Shown here: positions 24,278 to 36,120 of the stretch, piece by piece | Numbering within the stretch: the stretch's first letter is position 1 | Layout: each line of letters starts with the position of its first letter | Assembly (NCBI GenBank): GCA_029204225.1 | Contig: CM055109.1 | Coordinates: forward strand, 34,668,496-34,732,495 | From: Diphasiastrum complanatum | Lineage: Eukaryota > Streptophyta > Lycopodiopsida > Lycopodiales > Lycopodiaceae | Direction: 5' to 3' | DNA length: 64,000 nt | Program-made: the position numbers and the translations under genes | The notes under the pieces: model-generated | Seen by the model: the letters and a program-made list of their open reading frames with translations, nothing else | Told to the model about the DNA's origin: nothing | Databases searched by the model: none

Positions 24278-27200
24278 CCTATCATGCTAAGATATATCAC
24301 ACAGTCAAGAAGAAGCTTATAGCTCATCGCTGGACAGTAAGTAAGAAAATGCAATGGTATCCCCATCGCTAACAGCCACGGTGGATTTCATCATAATGTT
24401 TCATATAACTCAGTAGGACAAGTGGTGTGTCAGTATATTGCTGGATCAACAGCGATGTGCCATCAACAACTGCTATACATATCCGTGGTATGTGCCTCTC
24501 AGAGGTATAAGCATAATGTATCCATCATATATCAGAAAATAGTCGCTTCTGGCCAGCGATGAGATGCCTAAAAAGTTGTAAGCAAAGTGTATGCATCACA
24601 AAGTAGTATATAATCAGAGAATAGTCTCTTCTGGCCAGCAATGGGTTGCCAAAACAAATGTGAATATATGTATCGTAGCCATTCTACTACCATTCTGAGC
24701 AGCGGAGGGCTGCGGGCAAGAATCCATGCCTTATACAAGTAAATAACCAAATGCACTAGTGTAAATGCATGCCGAATAGGCCGCGCTACAACGCTTATCA
24801 GAAAGGTACGATATGTACTGTCATTTGTTTGCAAGAAAGCATTTCGTTAGCAAGCATAGATAGGTATCGAATGCACTTACCGTTGATATTGTAGAATGGT
24901 CTCCGATCGATGGAGGGAGGGCGCTGTAACTCCAAAACTGTAATGCCAAGAGGAGAAGGAGAAAGGAGAAAGAGAGTGTGGGGAGAGAAGAGGAAACGTG
25001 CCATCCTCTTTGTAAGTGAAATCCCTTGTGGAAGCAGCTTTCAATAGTAGCCGTAGGATGAAGCACAGTCGATCTGGACCATCGAAGTTGTAATAAATGC
25101 AAGTGGGGGTTTAAGACTTTTCCCACCAAAAAAAAAAAAAACCTCACACAAAAATATACCATGCCAAGCTTATGATTCCAAGTAGAGTAAAATAGCGTTG
25201 AGTACCATGAGAGAGAGAGAGAGAGGCAGCAGATAATCAGCAGGGGATAAAAGACAATGCTAAGGATACAAGGAAAATGCAGGTCAAGTGAACAAGCATC
25301 TTGACATAGTGTAGTACTAGCAATTTAGATGATAAAAACCTTATGCACTCTCAGGGTAAAGATGTCGACCAAAAAAACTAATCAGATTACTTAATAGCAA
25401 GGAAGTTTCCCCCTTCTACTTTAAACTTTCAGCAATTTGTGTAGAGCAGATAATCAGCATGGGATAAAAGACAATGCTCAGGATACAGGGAAAATGCAGG
25501 TCAACTGAGCAAGCATCTTGACATAGTGTAGTACTAGCAATTTAGATGATAAAAACCTTTTGCACTCTCAGGGTAAAGATGTCGACCAAAAAAACTAATC
25601 AGATTACTTAATAGCAAGGAAGTTTCCCCCTTCTACTTTAAACTTTCAGCAATTTGTGTAGAGCAGATAATCAGCATGGGATAAAAGACAATGCTAAGGA
25701 TACAGGGAAAATGCAGGTCAACTGAGCAAGCATCTTGACATAGTGTAGTACTAGCAATTTAGATGATAAATACCTTATGGGTTCTGAGAGCTAACCCACA
25801 TGGCTGAGCAAAGTATTTTGCACAATTCTTTTCATTATTAAGTAGCAAGAACAAGCAGCATCCCATCACTAGCACGAAAAAGCCTTCACAAAAGCATCGT
25901 CTATCAATTTTCGTGGCCAGGGCAGACCCTGTGTCACTTTTGTTTTATTGGAAACATCAGCTTTAAAGCAAAAGAAAGAACGGTGTTGAATTCCTGAAAA
26001 TGACTTGCAATAATCAACTAGGCAAAAATTTGTATGCATTCACTCGGTAATATCAAGCAGTAAAAAAATTTGAATCATGGAAATAAATTATCAGCTAAAT
26101 TTTCATATTTCCACAAAAAGAATATCAGGTATCTCACCTTCAATAACTGTGATTTTAGCCGTTTGGGAAACCAGCTTGTGGAAATGATCGTAGGACATAT
26201 AAATAAAAATAGCTTATTTGTAAAGCGTTCCAGTAAAGACTTCGGTGGATCGATGTTGAAAATATGATGGGATTGGTTGAGCTGCCGCTCTTGGCACCCT
26301 GTTATTCTTCTGATCAGTTCACTGCAGAGACCATGATCTTCAGATCTGTCAATTTCTACGTCTCTACTATGCCAATCCTGGCCTTTGGTACTGCGATTGT
26401 CTGAAGCCTCCACATACATACTATCATTGAAGCTTCCCAGGTCGGGAAGTTTGTTTTCTTCAAGAGAATTTGATATCTTGTAACGCTGCCATAGATGGCG
26501 TATCAGATCCATAAAGATAACAACCAAAACGAATAAGAGATAAAAGAATACCAGCCCTAACGCCTGCCAAAAATGGACGATCCCGCTAATGTACAACGAG
26601 AATAGAAGCGCCACCGCCACAGTATAAAACACCACATCTCGTACAAAATAGACTGGCTTCACGGAGAAAGGCGCAGCCACCATTGCCACAACCCCTACCA
26701 CGAAAGCTGAAACAAATGTCCCGGCACTCAGTATGGCTCCCATTCCGATCCTAGGGTTTCCCCCCAGAATAGCGGCCATTGATCCAAACACATCAGGAGC
26801 TCCATTTCCCAGCGCAAGAAGAGTGACACCACCCATGCTGGGAGACATATTGAGAATATTCACCAAGGATCGTGCCACCGGAGAGAAATGGCTTTCTGCT
26901 GTCTCTGCCAAAAATACGAAAGATGCAATGACCCCAAATATGAGCAATGGCACAGAAATCCAAGATTGCTCCTGCAATGTGCAGTAATGCAAAGCGACGT
27001 AGTTGATGTTGCTTTTGTTGCTGCCTCTGCAGTTCCGCCTTGCATACTCGCAGCGACGAACTGGCTTTTCATCTGTTATGCCTGCGCACACCTTAAACCC
27101 TAGCTTCGCATCCTTCTGCTTCTTGCAATCTTTGCAGGAAACTCCGTCCTCTGCACCAGCGCTTCCAGAGGCATCAACCGCTGCTTCCCTCAATCTACGC

Positions 27201-27421
27201 CTCCAAACAGAAGCAACACTGGAGCCAATCCCCTTCTGCCATTCCTCATTGCTGATGCCTCCGCCATTGCTCGCAGATGCAGCAGCAACAGCTGATGTCC
27301 AAGCGCGGAAGCAAGCCCAGCCCAGGAAGAGCATGAATACCAGAGTGTGTTTGAGCCATTGCATGCGACAACAGCTGCTGCTCCTCGTGCTCTGGAGCAC
27401 AACCCATCTCCTCCTCGCCAT
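22417..27421 (-). CDS. Cation/calcium exchanger, CCX family (two exons)
   Basis: Membrane antiporter of the Ca2+/cation superfamily, expected to swap Ca2+, Na+ or K+ for another cation across an endomembrane or plasma membrane. Coding exons are 27421-26138 (428 codons) and 23181-22417 (254 codons plus TGA at 22419-22417), joined in phase 0 through GT/AG sites, giving 682 residues. The start is the ATG in CCATGG at 27421; the upstream in-frame stretch begins only on TTG. Residues 20-50 are hydrophobic (signal or membrane anchor). A cysteine cluster (C124, C131, HYC near 145-147) is typical of CCX. The first alpha repeat has GNGAPD at 205-210, the second GNSVGD at 569-574, each between membrane helices. 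A hydrophilic loop at about 310-405 separates the halves. Arabidopsis CCX proteins are about 550-640 residues. The exchanged ions cannot be told from sequence. No frameshift or stop is seen, so it looks intact. Confidence 0.92.
24181..24274. repeat. (GT)n/(GA)n compound microsatellite
   Basis: About 16 GT units followed by about 31 GA units inside the CCX intron; marks one edge of the dispersed repeat copy that follows. Confidence 0.96.
24275..25208 (-). repeat. Dispersed repeat family, copy 1 (in CCX intron)
   Basis: On the minus strand this matches the plus-strand repeats at 50267-50994 and 53777-54632: each begins right after a TC tract with CATGG, then CTTGGAATCATAAGCTT, then TTGGTGGGAAAAGT and CATCCTACGGCTAC, and each holds several copies of the word ATCGCTGGCCAGAAG. 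Copy 1 also carries the word CAGCGATGAGCTAT found at the start of the inverted-repeat arm at 54708, so repeat and arm belong to one unit. Confidence 0.8.
25229..25778. repeat. 217-bp tandem repeat, about 2.5 copies
   Basis: Copies start at 25229, 25446 and 25663, each with GCAGATAATCAGCA, and are nearly identical; the third stops after about 115 bases. Spacing is exactly 217 bases both times. It lies in the CCX intron, near the donor side. Confidence 0.95.
26138..27421 (-). CDS. CCX exon 1 (N-terminal half)
   Basis: ATG at 27421-27419 in a good initiation context; ends with AAG at 26140-26138 before the donor GTGAGA. Encodes residues 1-428 with the N-terminal anchor, the cysteine cluster, the alpha-1 motif GNGAPD and most of the central loop. 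Opposite-strand frames at 26733-27593 are shadows. Confidence 0.92.
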
Positions 27422-28055
27422 GGAAAACCATGGATCGTGCAACAGACGAGAAAGAAGCTCGCACAACAGAAAAAGACGACAGCCATCGCCAGAAGCTCTT
27501 CTCTCTTCGTTTATAGGCGGATTTACTTTGGCGGTCGGGCCGCTTAATTTAGCGGCGTTTCTAACTTTATCGTCATTCCAAAAGGCTAGCTGAGGCCTTA
27601 AGAGAGACCACTGCTAAAATTGCTGGTGCCTCTGATCAATGAGCGTAAAAAGTGCCACGTGTGATAAAAATAATAAACCATACCTCACGTTTCATAAAAT
27701 AATAATTATACTGCTTTTATTAATAAAAGATGGGAACCCATAATCATAGAAGAAGATTAAAGTACATAAAATAATATCGCAGAAGCAGAACTGCAAAAAA
27801 ATACATTAATCTAATCAAAAGGTTATCTTAGTACAACTTAAAATATTAAATTAATTACTCCAAACCAACTCTTTAATGCAAATCACTAACTAAAATAAAT
27901 TGAGCTCGTCGAAGAATTGAAAGCGTCTGTGAACGTTGCAATGTAATAGAAATACATTGACTGTAGAAAGAAACAATGACGGATGGTAAGGTAATGCTTT
28001 GTCCCTAGCGTTTCACCATAGCTCCGCACATAAAGACAAAAGATTATTAGATTTC
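27422..28055. other. CCX 5' flank and intergenic DNA
   Basis: Holds the CCX 5' UTR and presumably its promoter (minus strand, reading from the right). No TATA box could be assigned with confidence. From about 27650 the sequence becomes AT-rich with no feature before the copia relic. Confidence 0.45.
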
Positions 28056-30567
28056 TTATGAAGACAACCATATGTTTTCAGGACAAAGAGATAAAATCTT
28101 CACCAGGTCAAACGTATGAAATTTTTCTAGAATGGTTTCTAGATATTTCTGCTGGCTTAGATAGATTTTTTTATGCAATCTATCTCTAGTGATATGTATT
28201 CCTAATAATGAATGAACAGTGCCTAGATCAGTCATGTCAAATTCTTTTGATAGATGACTCTTAGTAGCGTGCAGTAAGAAAGTGTCGTTAGACAAAATAA
28301 ATGCATCATCTACATACAGAGCTATGTGAACTGAATTGACACCTACGTATTCGGAATAAACATTACAGTCAGCGAAATTGTTCGCAAAACCTAATTGAAT
28401 GAGATAAGAGTTAATCCTTTCGAACCAGTCTCTTGCAGCTTGTTTCAAGCCATAGATTGCTTTGTGCAACTTGCATACTTTGTGCTCTTGGTCTTTGACT
28501 TCGAATCCTTCCGGTTGGAAGGTGTATAGCTCTTCTTCGACGTACCCATTGAGAAAGCTTGTCTTGACATCAATTTGATGCATTTCGAAGTCTTCCACCG
28601 CTATTAATGCAATCAGAGTCCTGATTGACTACATTTTGACAACAGGACTGAAATTTTTTTGATAATCCACTCCTTGGACTTGAGTGAATCCTTTTGCCAC
28701 TAGTCATGCTTTCCATGTTGCGATGGAACCATCAGAGTTGACCTTCTTCTTGAAGATCCACTTGGTATCAGTAACTCTCTTGTGAGTGGGGAAGTCGACC
28801 AGTGTCCAGTCAAAAGTGAGTTGTACTCGCTTTCCACAACTTCTTGCCACTTCACAACATCCTTAGAGTTGATTGTTTGTCTAGGGTCTCTGGATCTTCA
28901 GATGAAGTCCATAAAGATTGAGGTGCATACCTCTCAGGAACTGTTCAAGTCCTTGAGGAACAACTGGTTGACCAAATTGTGATAGTGCTTCTTCTTGAAT
29001 TTGTCCAGATCTGCTCGAGCTAGCTTGGTCTGGTCTAGTGACAAGTGATGTCGGCTGCTCGGCTTCTATAGCTATAGCTGCAGGTTCTGTAGAAGAAACA
29101 TCACGAGTGGAAGATTCTATGATGTGTAGAATAGGATGAAATGACACAGCATCATTGATTGATGGTTGCTTAAAGTCATAGAATGTATCTTCCTTGAAGA
29201 TTACATCCCTAGAAACAAATGCTACATTGGTCGATGGATCATAAACTTTATAAGCCTTTTGTTCATCAGAATAGCCAATGAAAATACATTTATTTAACCT
29301 CTCGTCCAGTTTCTTCCTAAGTTTTTTAGGAACATGAACAAAACATATACAACCAAAGAGTTTTAGATGGCTGATACTAGCTTGTGTCCATGCCACACTT
29401 GATAAGGAGTTCTGTTATGGACAACTTTGGTGTTGGATCTGTTCTGAACATAACGGCCTGTGGCAGTAGCTTCTGTCTAGAATTTCGCAGGTAAGTGCGA
29501 TTGATGCAGCATAGATCTTAATTAAGAAGAGTTCGATTCTTCCTTTTTGCAATTCCGTTCTGTTGAGGCATGTAGGAGGTTGTCTTCGAATGTCATGTTT
29601 AGCTAGATAGTCGGATGTATTCACCGCCACCATCAGTTTGGAGTGCTTTCACCTTATTAGATATTTTGGTCTCCGCCATGACCTTGAACTTCTTGAAGCA
29701 TGCAAAGGCATCTGATTTGTGCTTTATGAACATGACTGTAGACCACCATCTAGAATAATCATCTATGAAAGTGATAAAATAGAGTGCATCTCCGAAGGAT
29801 GGAGTTGGCATTGGACCACATAAATCGCTATGTACAAAATCTAATACATGTTTTGTCTTAATGGAATGTGTTCTAGGAAATCTACTTTTAGAGTGTTTGC
29901 CATATATGCAAGATTCACAAAGAAATGATTTCCTATCTAATGAAAGAGAGAAATGTAATCCATCAACTAAATTTTTACAACGCATGTACGAAAGTGATCT
30001 TGTATTCACGTGTCCAAATCGACTATGCCACAATATAGCATGATTGTTTACATTTTCATTTGAAGTACTAGCTAAAGCAATTGAGTCAGATAATGCATAT
30101 AAATTTTTGACTCGTGTGCAGGTACTCAGAGTAGTACCTTCATCGAAGATTGTACACTGTTTAGATGAGAAAGTAACAGTGTGGCCCTCATTAGTTATCT
30201 TTGAAATCGATAACAGATTCTTAGATAGCTGAGGTACGTGAAGAACATTTGGAATAGAGATAGAAAGATTGAACAGAATCTTGATTGTTCCTTTGCCTTC
30301 AACGCGGATGGTGCTTGAGTCTCCAAGATAGATGAATTGTTGTCTAATACAAGCTTCGTATTTAGTAAACCACTCCCTTCGAGGAGTCATGTGTTGGGTT
30401 GTGCCACTGTCTAGATACCAACAATCATAGTCTTCATTGCTACTTTTGTTGTAAGCCATTAACAATTTTGATGGTTTGTTTTCATCAGTGCGAAACAGCT
30501 CCCGAATCGATGTGTAGGACCGATTAAAAACAAATGCGTGTTCAGACGTTAGTCTGAACACATCCAC
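28056..30567 (-). pseudogene. Ty1/copia pol relic with LTR-derived N-terminus
   Basis: Reading right to left: ORF 30567-29599 (322 residues) holds protease (CWYLDSGTTQHMT), the integrase HHCC finger (LWHSRFGHVN, CESCIYGKHSK) and part of the core (HSDLCGPM, FIDDYSRW, LQTDGGGEY). A frameshift region follows, then 29396-28881 (HLKLFGCICFVHVP and FIGYSDEQKAYKVYDP). Reverse transcriptase is at 28598-28056 (IYGLKQAARDWFERI, LYVDDAFILS, FDMTDLGTVHSLLGI). RNase H and the 3' LTR are missing. The first 25 or so codons come from LTR sequence, not gag, so PBS and gag have been deleted. Confidence 0.87.
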
Positions 30568-30575
30568 CGAAGAGT
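30490..30575 (-). repeat. LTR remnant fused to copia pol
   Basis: About 85 bases on the minus strand match the end of the LTR at about 36005-36090: TGGATGTGTT, then GTCTGAACAC, CATTTGTTTTTAA, CGGTCCTACACATCGATTCG and GGAG. The match stops about 30 bases before the LTR end and pol begins at once. A perfect palindrome GTTCAGAC-GTTA-GTCTGAAC lies at 30540-30559. Confidence 0.8.
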
Positions 30576-33470
30576 GTTGGAGTTACTGTCAATTTAGAGA
30601 TCCGAATGAAGTATAGTGTATGACAAAGTTTCAAGAAAAAAATTAGCTCATGAGTTAAAAAACCATAAGTTCTTTAAATATGAACGATGGTGATATAAAT
30701 GATCTGAATCCATGGCAATAAAGACATTGTCACCTTTTTGTAATTTTTTTGGCAATACTTGAGTGTCCTTCGAGTTCATTGGTATATGTTTTGTGAAATC
30801 AATTGCAAAGAACCCAATACATCATTTCTAGGTGGCATTGCTTCCATAATGAATAAGCTTGAGTCATTTTACATCAAAGATGAAAGATGTATTGTTAGTC
30901 CCAACTGAAATAGAATTCAAGTCATTTTCACTAGAGTGATTGTTGTTGAAAATTAGCCACTTTATGTCAATGACAAAATACTACAGTGTTCTCCCTATGT
31001 CCATATAGCAGTATAACATTTGTACTTAAATCAAGAAGACATGTCTTGATCATGAATATGCAATAAACATATATCTTATACATATTAAATCCTACATACC
31101 GTCCATGCACACCCACAAGCATATTCTCATTTTTTTTTTTAATCATTTGTTCTCCATTTCTTTAAGCCTTTTCCATGGCATCATAAATTCGCTCACAAGT
31201 ATATTGAAAAAGTAAACATTCCAAGATTTCATTATTTGAAACATATAGATTGTCATGGTTCATGCCCTTCTCCTATAGAAGATGGAAAATATCATTGTAA
31301 CAAGCATACCATTTCAATCATTTGTAGTTGGAATGTTTCTATTTCATTGTGATGGGTTTTTTTTGGAAACTATCCTACAAAATGAAACAACACTTGCCTG
31401 AATAAGCATGTGTAAAAAAGACGTTTAGGATCTAGGCATATACTATATTCTATGAGTCTCATATGTACCTAACTATTGACGACAATTTGTATAGATTGCT
31501 TCATATGTCATCCCCAAAGTAATCTCAAATAGCAATTGGAAGTATGAATTGCTACATCTTAGGCAAAACATGGAATTATAACCCACTGAATTTTCTAATC
31601 CTTGGTGAATGATTGACATAAGAAATGTGCAAAGCCGTTATGGATTTTCATATGTTTTATTGCATGTCACACATGTGAGAGCTCTTCTTTTTGAGAATTT
31701 AATGCACTAAAGGTAATATTGGCCCTCCACATTCATTGTAGATATTCCAATGGAATCTATTAACCCAACCTCTTGTAAATACACAAGTTGTTAGGGTGTC
31801 TTTCTCACCACTTCTATGTTTCCATATTGACTCACAAATGCTCTTAAATATGTGCATTATTTAAGTGATGGAGTGATCAATCAAGAGAGAGTGAATCTCT
31901 CATTTTGTAGAAAATGATGGAAAATTTTCTCAACGGGACCCTCCGAAAGGTCTCAAATGATGTAAGTAAGTGGATATGACATCATCAACATGATGCACAA
32001 CGTCCTGAAAAAGGAAAAATTAAAACCCTCATGGTAGTCAAATGTAGATTGAAAAGTATGCTTGCTAGATAAATATAGATTGCAAAGAGAGGCAGCTACA
32101 TTTAGAATGGCCTTTGTTGTTTTCTACCCAATAATGGTAAGGAAGTCCTTGGGCACAACACTATTTGTTGGACATTGGCAGCTTCATCGTGCCTTCAATA
32201 ACTTTCTCATTGTGACGACTAAGCACCCGATGATAATTCTTGATCCAGGATCTTTGATGTCTTGTCTAACAGTCTCATCAAGGGGGTTTGGCATTTTGCA
32301 AGTTTTTGAGGAAAAACTCACAAAACTCGCAGAAAATTTACTCGCAGATTGTCAAAACCCTCATCAAGTCCCTGATTAAAGCACACTTAACCATGCTCGA
32401 TTGATCCCAATGCCTATCTACAATTATCTGTGATTTGTGATTGTTGTTGCTTACAATTAGGGTGTTTTTACACACATGCCTAAGGCATGTATATTTGTCA
32501 ATAAAGTCAATGCTCATTGGAGAGAAAAGATAGGAAGCCCATTACTCCATGGCATTAAAAAATGCTGACTTGGGGTAAGTGAAGATGCTAGGCACTACCC
32601 CTGTGGTATCTCCACTATTGTAGGGCCACTATTTTTTAGGAGAGCTTGAGATTTGAAATTTTAGGTGCGAGGGTTGTTATTGGATAGAGGAGAGAGAACA
32701 AAGGCCCACCAAGCCTATGTTTTGAAAGGTGGGTATCTTCTTTTTGGATGAAAAGGTGAAAATCCAAAGCAACTTTCATAACTAAATATTTTACTCAATC
32801 TGAAGGGTGCTACACCATTTTTTGAAATAATAACTTTCAACTGGAAAGGCTAAAATAAAATTGCATTTCTATGAAAGGAAAATAGGTTGTGAAAGGCTAA
32901 GAAGCTTTCAAAATGCAAGCCAAGAGGCCCATTATACACATTTATAGTGAAATGGGGATGAAGACGGGAGAAAAAGGGAACAAATGGGGGGTATGTGTGA
33001 CTCATCATCGCCATTGCGCCCCCTTTGTGTTTGAAAACAATCTTAATTGACACTCAATTGATTGGTCCATGGTTAGTTAGGTCCAAGATCGAGGTCTAGC
33101 ATTCTAGATTGTTTTAGATATCTCAACTCAACAAGTACAAGAGCATGGTGAGAGTCTGGTAAGGGCCTCTTCACATGCACATCTCGTCCTTGGGATTGAC
33201 ATAGGATCTCTGGAACAAGCATGTGGTATGTCTAGCCACTGGTTCTCTAATACGTCTTGGCATGCTTCAATCTTGTCGCCCCATAACAATCATGCACTTG
33301 CGGAGTTGTGGGTTGAAAAGTAGGCATGCCCTAGAAATTTTGGCATGGAACTAAGAAATAATTCATGCCTCCTTTCTAATAGTTCTCCTTTCTACTTTAG
33401 TCATGTTTCTCGTACTGGTGATGTTACCGTCATTTCTTCTACTGGGGGAACTCGGGTTTTGGCAAAACTC
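30576..33470. other. Intergenic, nothing recognised
   Basis: Nearly 2.9 kb of AT-rich DNA. The ORF at 32062-32379 has no recognisable domain. The words ACTCGC and CTCGCAG recur near 32310-32350 and 33450-33480, but no element structure could be defined. Confidence 0.4.
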
Positions 33471-33477
33471 GCAAAAT

Positions 33478-34880
33478 GCCAAACCCCGGGGAACTTGACA
33501 TGGGGATCCCTTAGGTGGTCCTCTCTTTGCTTTGGCACATTATCGTGCATTGCGTGCTATAGCCACAACTTTTTTCTCCTGTTTATTCCCCTCTATTGTG
33601 GACAATACACATATTGTGGGGCCTGTTAGTGAAGTCATCCATGCTTTTTTGCATTTCTCAGCTCAACTTTCTTCTATTGAGCTTATAGTGAACAGGTCTA
33701 AGTGCGTTGCTTGGTGCCCAAAAGGCCTTCCAACATATATCTCCTTACCTGAATGGTTCATTACTCCTCGACTTGGCATTAAGACATTGGGTGTTCCCAT
33801 TGGTTCTTCTGGTTATGTCACTTCATTTATGCGGGAAGCTCTAAATGGATTTGCTCGTCATTCGGATATGTTGCCAAAGCTTGGAAATTCTCAGGTTGCA
33901 TTTGGAATTCTCACTCAGTGCTTTGCTCAACGTCTTGGCTATCTTCTACGTTGCGTTTCTCCTTCACCTGACATATTATCCTTACTTCGGGATTTTGATA
34001 ATACTTTATTGGTCATCTTTTGGGGCCAAGAACCTTCGACACTTGTGAATGTCAGTTTTTTAAGCGGCAAATTTCTCTTCATGCCTCCTCAAATGGTGTT
34101 GGCCTAGTATCTACTGCTTGCATTGCACGAGCAGCTTTTCTCAGAAGTTGGGCTCTTGTTGACTCTGCACTAATTTCCAGGTTTCAACAAGGTAATCAGC
34201 CTCTTATTCTTGATTCGATGGCTCATCTGGCAATTTTTCTTTTCAAAATGCTCTTCGCACTGCTCGAGGTTTACTTCCACCGCTCATACAATCTTTTGTG
34301 CATTCCTTTGAGTCTTTGGTCACAAATTTGTGGCTGGTTTTTCAGAAGACTATCATGGAGCATCTTCACTCTTATTCCTTTGGTCAACTTATTAATGATT
34401 CACCTTCTAATGCAGTTCGAACTCGTCTTCTTTAATGTGTTGGTCCAGGTGCAGGGGCTTGGTTGGTTGCACGTCTAGTTCTTCCACTCTTCCGACTCAA
34501 TAATGACTTGTTTATAACTGCCCTTCAAACCAGATTGGGACTTCCACATCCAATGTTAATTGGTCTCTCTAACTGTTCATGTGCCATGTGTTGGATTCCT
34601 TGACTACTCATCTTATGTGCTGCTCCTCAGGTGAAGAACGAGAACGTATTGTTTCACATGATTTCATTTGTGATGCCCTTGCTGCTATTGCTCATGATAG
34701 TGGTTTTCATGTTGTTCGAGAACATACACACATTTTACCAGGGCCTTCTTCGCAATCTTCTCGACGTCGAGTTGGCCTTGTTCTCTCGTGCGAGGAAATT
34801 TGCACTCTAGGAGATGTTGTCATTGATGATCCCTCTCGTCAGGTCCCAGAATCAAGCACTAAAAGTTTTTTAACTTGCTA
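33478..34880 (+). pseudogene. Non-LTR (LINE-like) reverse transcriptase relic
   Basis: Plus-strand frame from about 33490 reads GDPLGGPLFALAHYRALRAIA, the RT motif ahead of the catalytic box, then a degraded box (IVDNTHIVGP in place of a YxDD-type box), then KCVAWCPKGLP, LGVPIGSSGYVTSFMREAL and QRLGYLLRCVSP to 34107. After a frameshift, 34020-34160 reads SNGVGLVSTACIARAAFLRSWA. After another, 34579-34850 has a Cys/His cluster, RERIVSHDFICDALAAIA and DVVIDDPSRQ, a C-terminal pattern seen in these elements. Both the 5' part of RT and any endonuclease are absent. The mutated active site and frameshifts make it inactive. The exact clade is not certain. Confidence 0.7.
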
Positions 34881-34927
34881 AACTTGACAAAGACTGTCAA
34901 GGCACAAACCATGACCTTAAGGGGGAC

Positions 34928-36120
34928 TGTTGGAAATTAAGCTCATAGTTTTCTCCTTGAACTCAAACGGCCGAATTATTAGAAGAACGATTGCATCGGG
35001 CTTCCGGCTAAATCTTCATCCATGGATCAAAGCATAAAGGGTAACCAATCCTATTCTTTTCACATTCAAATGTCAAGTTTAAGTTATCTGAAGAACATTG
35101 GAGACCTGGCCATCTTCAACGTCTTCAACAAAATCAGTCTTTTCTACACAGTCTACAGAAATGAACTGTTTCTGCACAGCCTGCAAAAATACACGGAAAC
35201 TGCCCACAGTTAGAAACCGTAAACAACCGCAACTGCACTACAAACGGTTTCAATGAAGGCACCAAAGGCAATGGCAAGCCACCACCAAGGCAATGGCTGC
35301 AATCTACTACACCAAACCGTATGGGTCAACCTTACGATTGTAAGCGAAGACTAGAACTGCAAGCCACTGCCAAGGCAATGGTTGCGATCTACCACACCGA
35401 ACCATGTGGGTCAACCTTATGATTGTAAACGAAGACCATAACTACATGCCACCGCCAAGGCAATGGCTGCGATCTTCCGCATCGAACCATGTGAGTCAGC
35501 CTTACGGTTGTAAGCAAAGACATGAACCAAAGGGAACCGCAAGTTACATCTTGTGACAAATGTTGCGACTGTTATGAACCGCCAAGCCAACATTACGGCT
35601 CACCTATGACTTCTACAATGGTGCAACTTCACGCTCCCAAAGTGGAGCTTAAACCTGACTCATGTACAATCTGTATAGATGTCGTTGTACATTATTTCAC
35701 GACCAACTGCATAATTTAGATTAAACTAGTCTTGTAATTATGGATTAGTTAAAACGATTCTTGTAACAAACAAGAACGATGTGTATAAATACATCTCCAG
35801 CTCTCATTTGGAAACAAGTGAGAAGAGCGAAGATCTGTAATCAATTTGTTGTTCTTGCTTCATTACAAGCATTGAATGTGATATACAAGCAACACACAGA
35901 CGTCTATGACTCCTCAACATCTGTTCAGACGACGATTGTCTTTGACGTATGAGGAACAAGCCTAGTCATTCTACATCATTATTCTGTGTTGAACCTTATA
36001 ATTCTACTCTTTGGTGGATGTGTTTAGACTAATGTCTGAACACACATTTGTTTTTAACCGGTCCTACACATCGATTCGGGAGTTGTTCCACACTATTTCT
36101 TCTTCTCCCATTTTCCAACA
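34928..36120 (+). repeat. Copia-type LTR, 1193 bp
   Basis: Starts TGTTGGAAA and ends TTTCCAACA, a terminal inverted repeat with TG...CA. A polypurine tract AAGGGGGAC (34919-34927) lies directly before it and a primer-binding site TTGGTATTAGAGC (from 36121) directly after it. It contains a three-copy internal repeat (35286-35540) and a TATA-like stretch (GTATAAATAC near 35780). Its last part matches the LTR remnant at 30490-30575. Confidence 0.82.
35286..35540 (+). repeat. Tandem repeat inside LTR, three copies of about 85 bp
   Basis: Copies start near 35286, 35372 and 35456 with CAAGGCAATGG, each containing a run close to CCATGTGGGTCAACCTTA and GATTGTAA. Copies are similar, not identical. 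Such internal repeats in the upstream part of an LTR can carry promoter elements, but none is identified. Confidence 0.85.

Larger units (their letters stand above)
23182..26137 (-). other. CCX intron, 2956 bp, repeat-filled
   Basis: Bounded by donor GTGAGA (26137) and acceptor TTGCAG (23182). It contains an AC tract (23460-23475), a TG/GA microsatellite (24181-24274), one copy of a dispersed repeat family (24275-25208) and a 217-bp tandem repeat (25229-25778). No coding sequence is seen in it. Confidence 0.85.

Noticed and set aside
26733-27593. Long plus-strand ORFs opposite CCX exon 1, up to 196 codons
   Set aside because: Antisense shadows of a well-supported exon with GC-rich codons.
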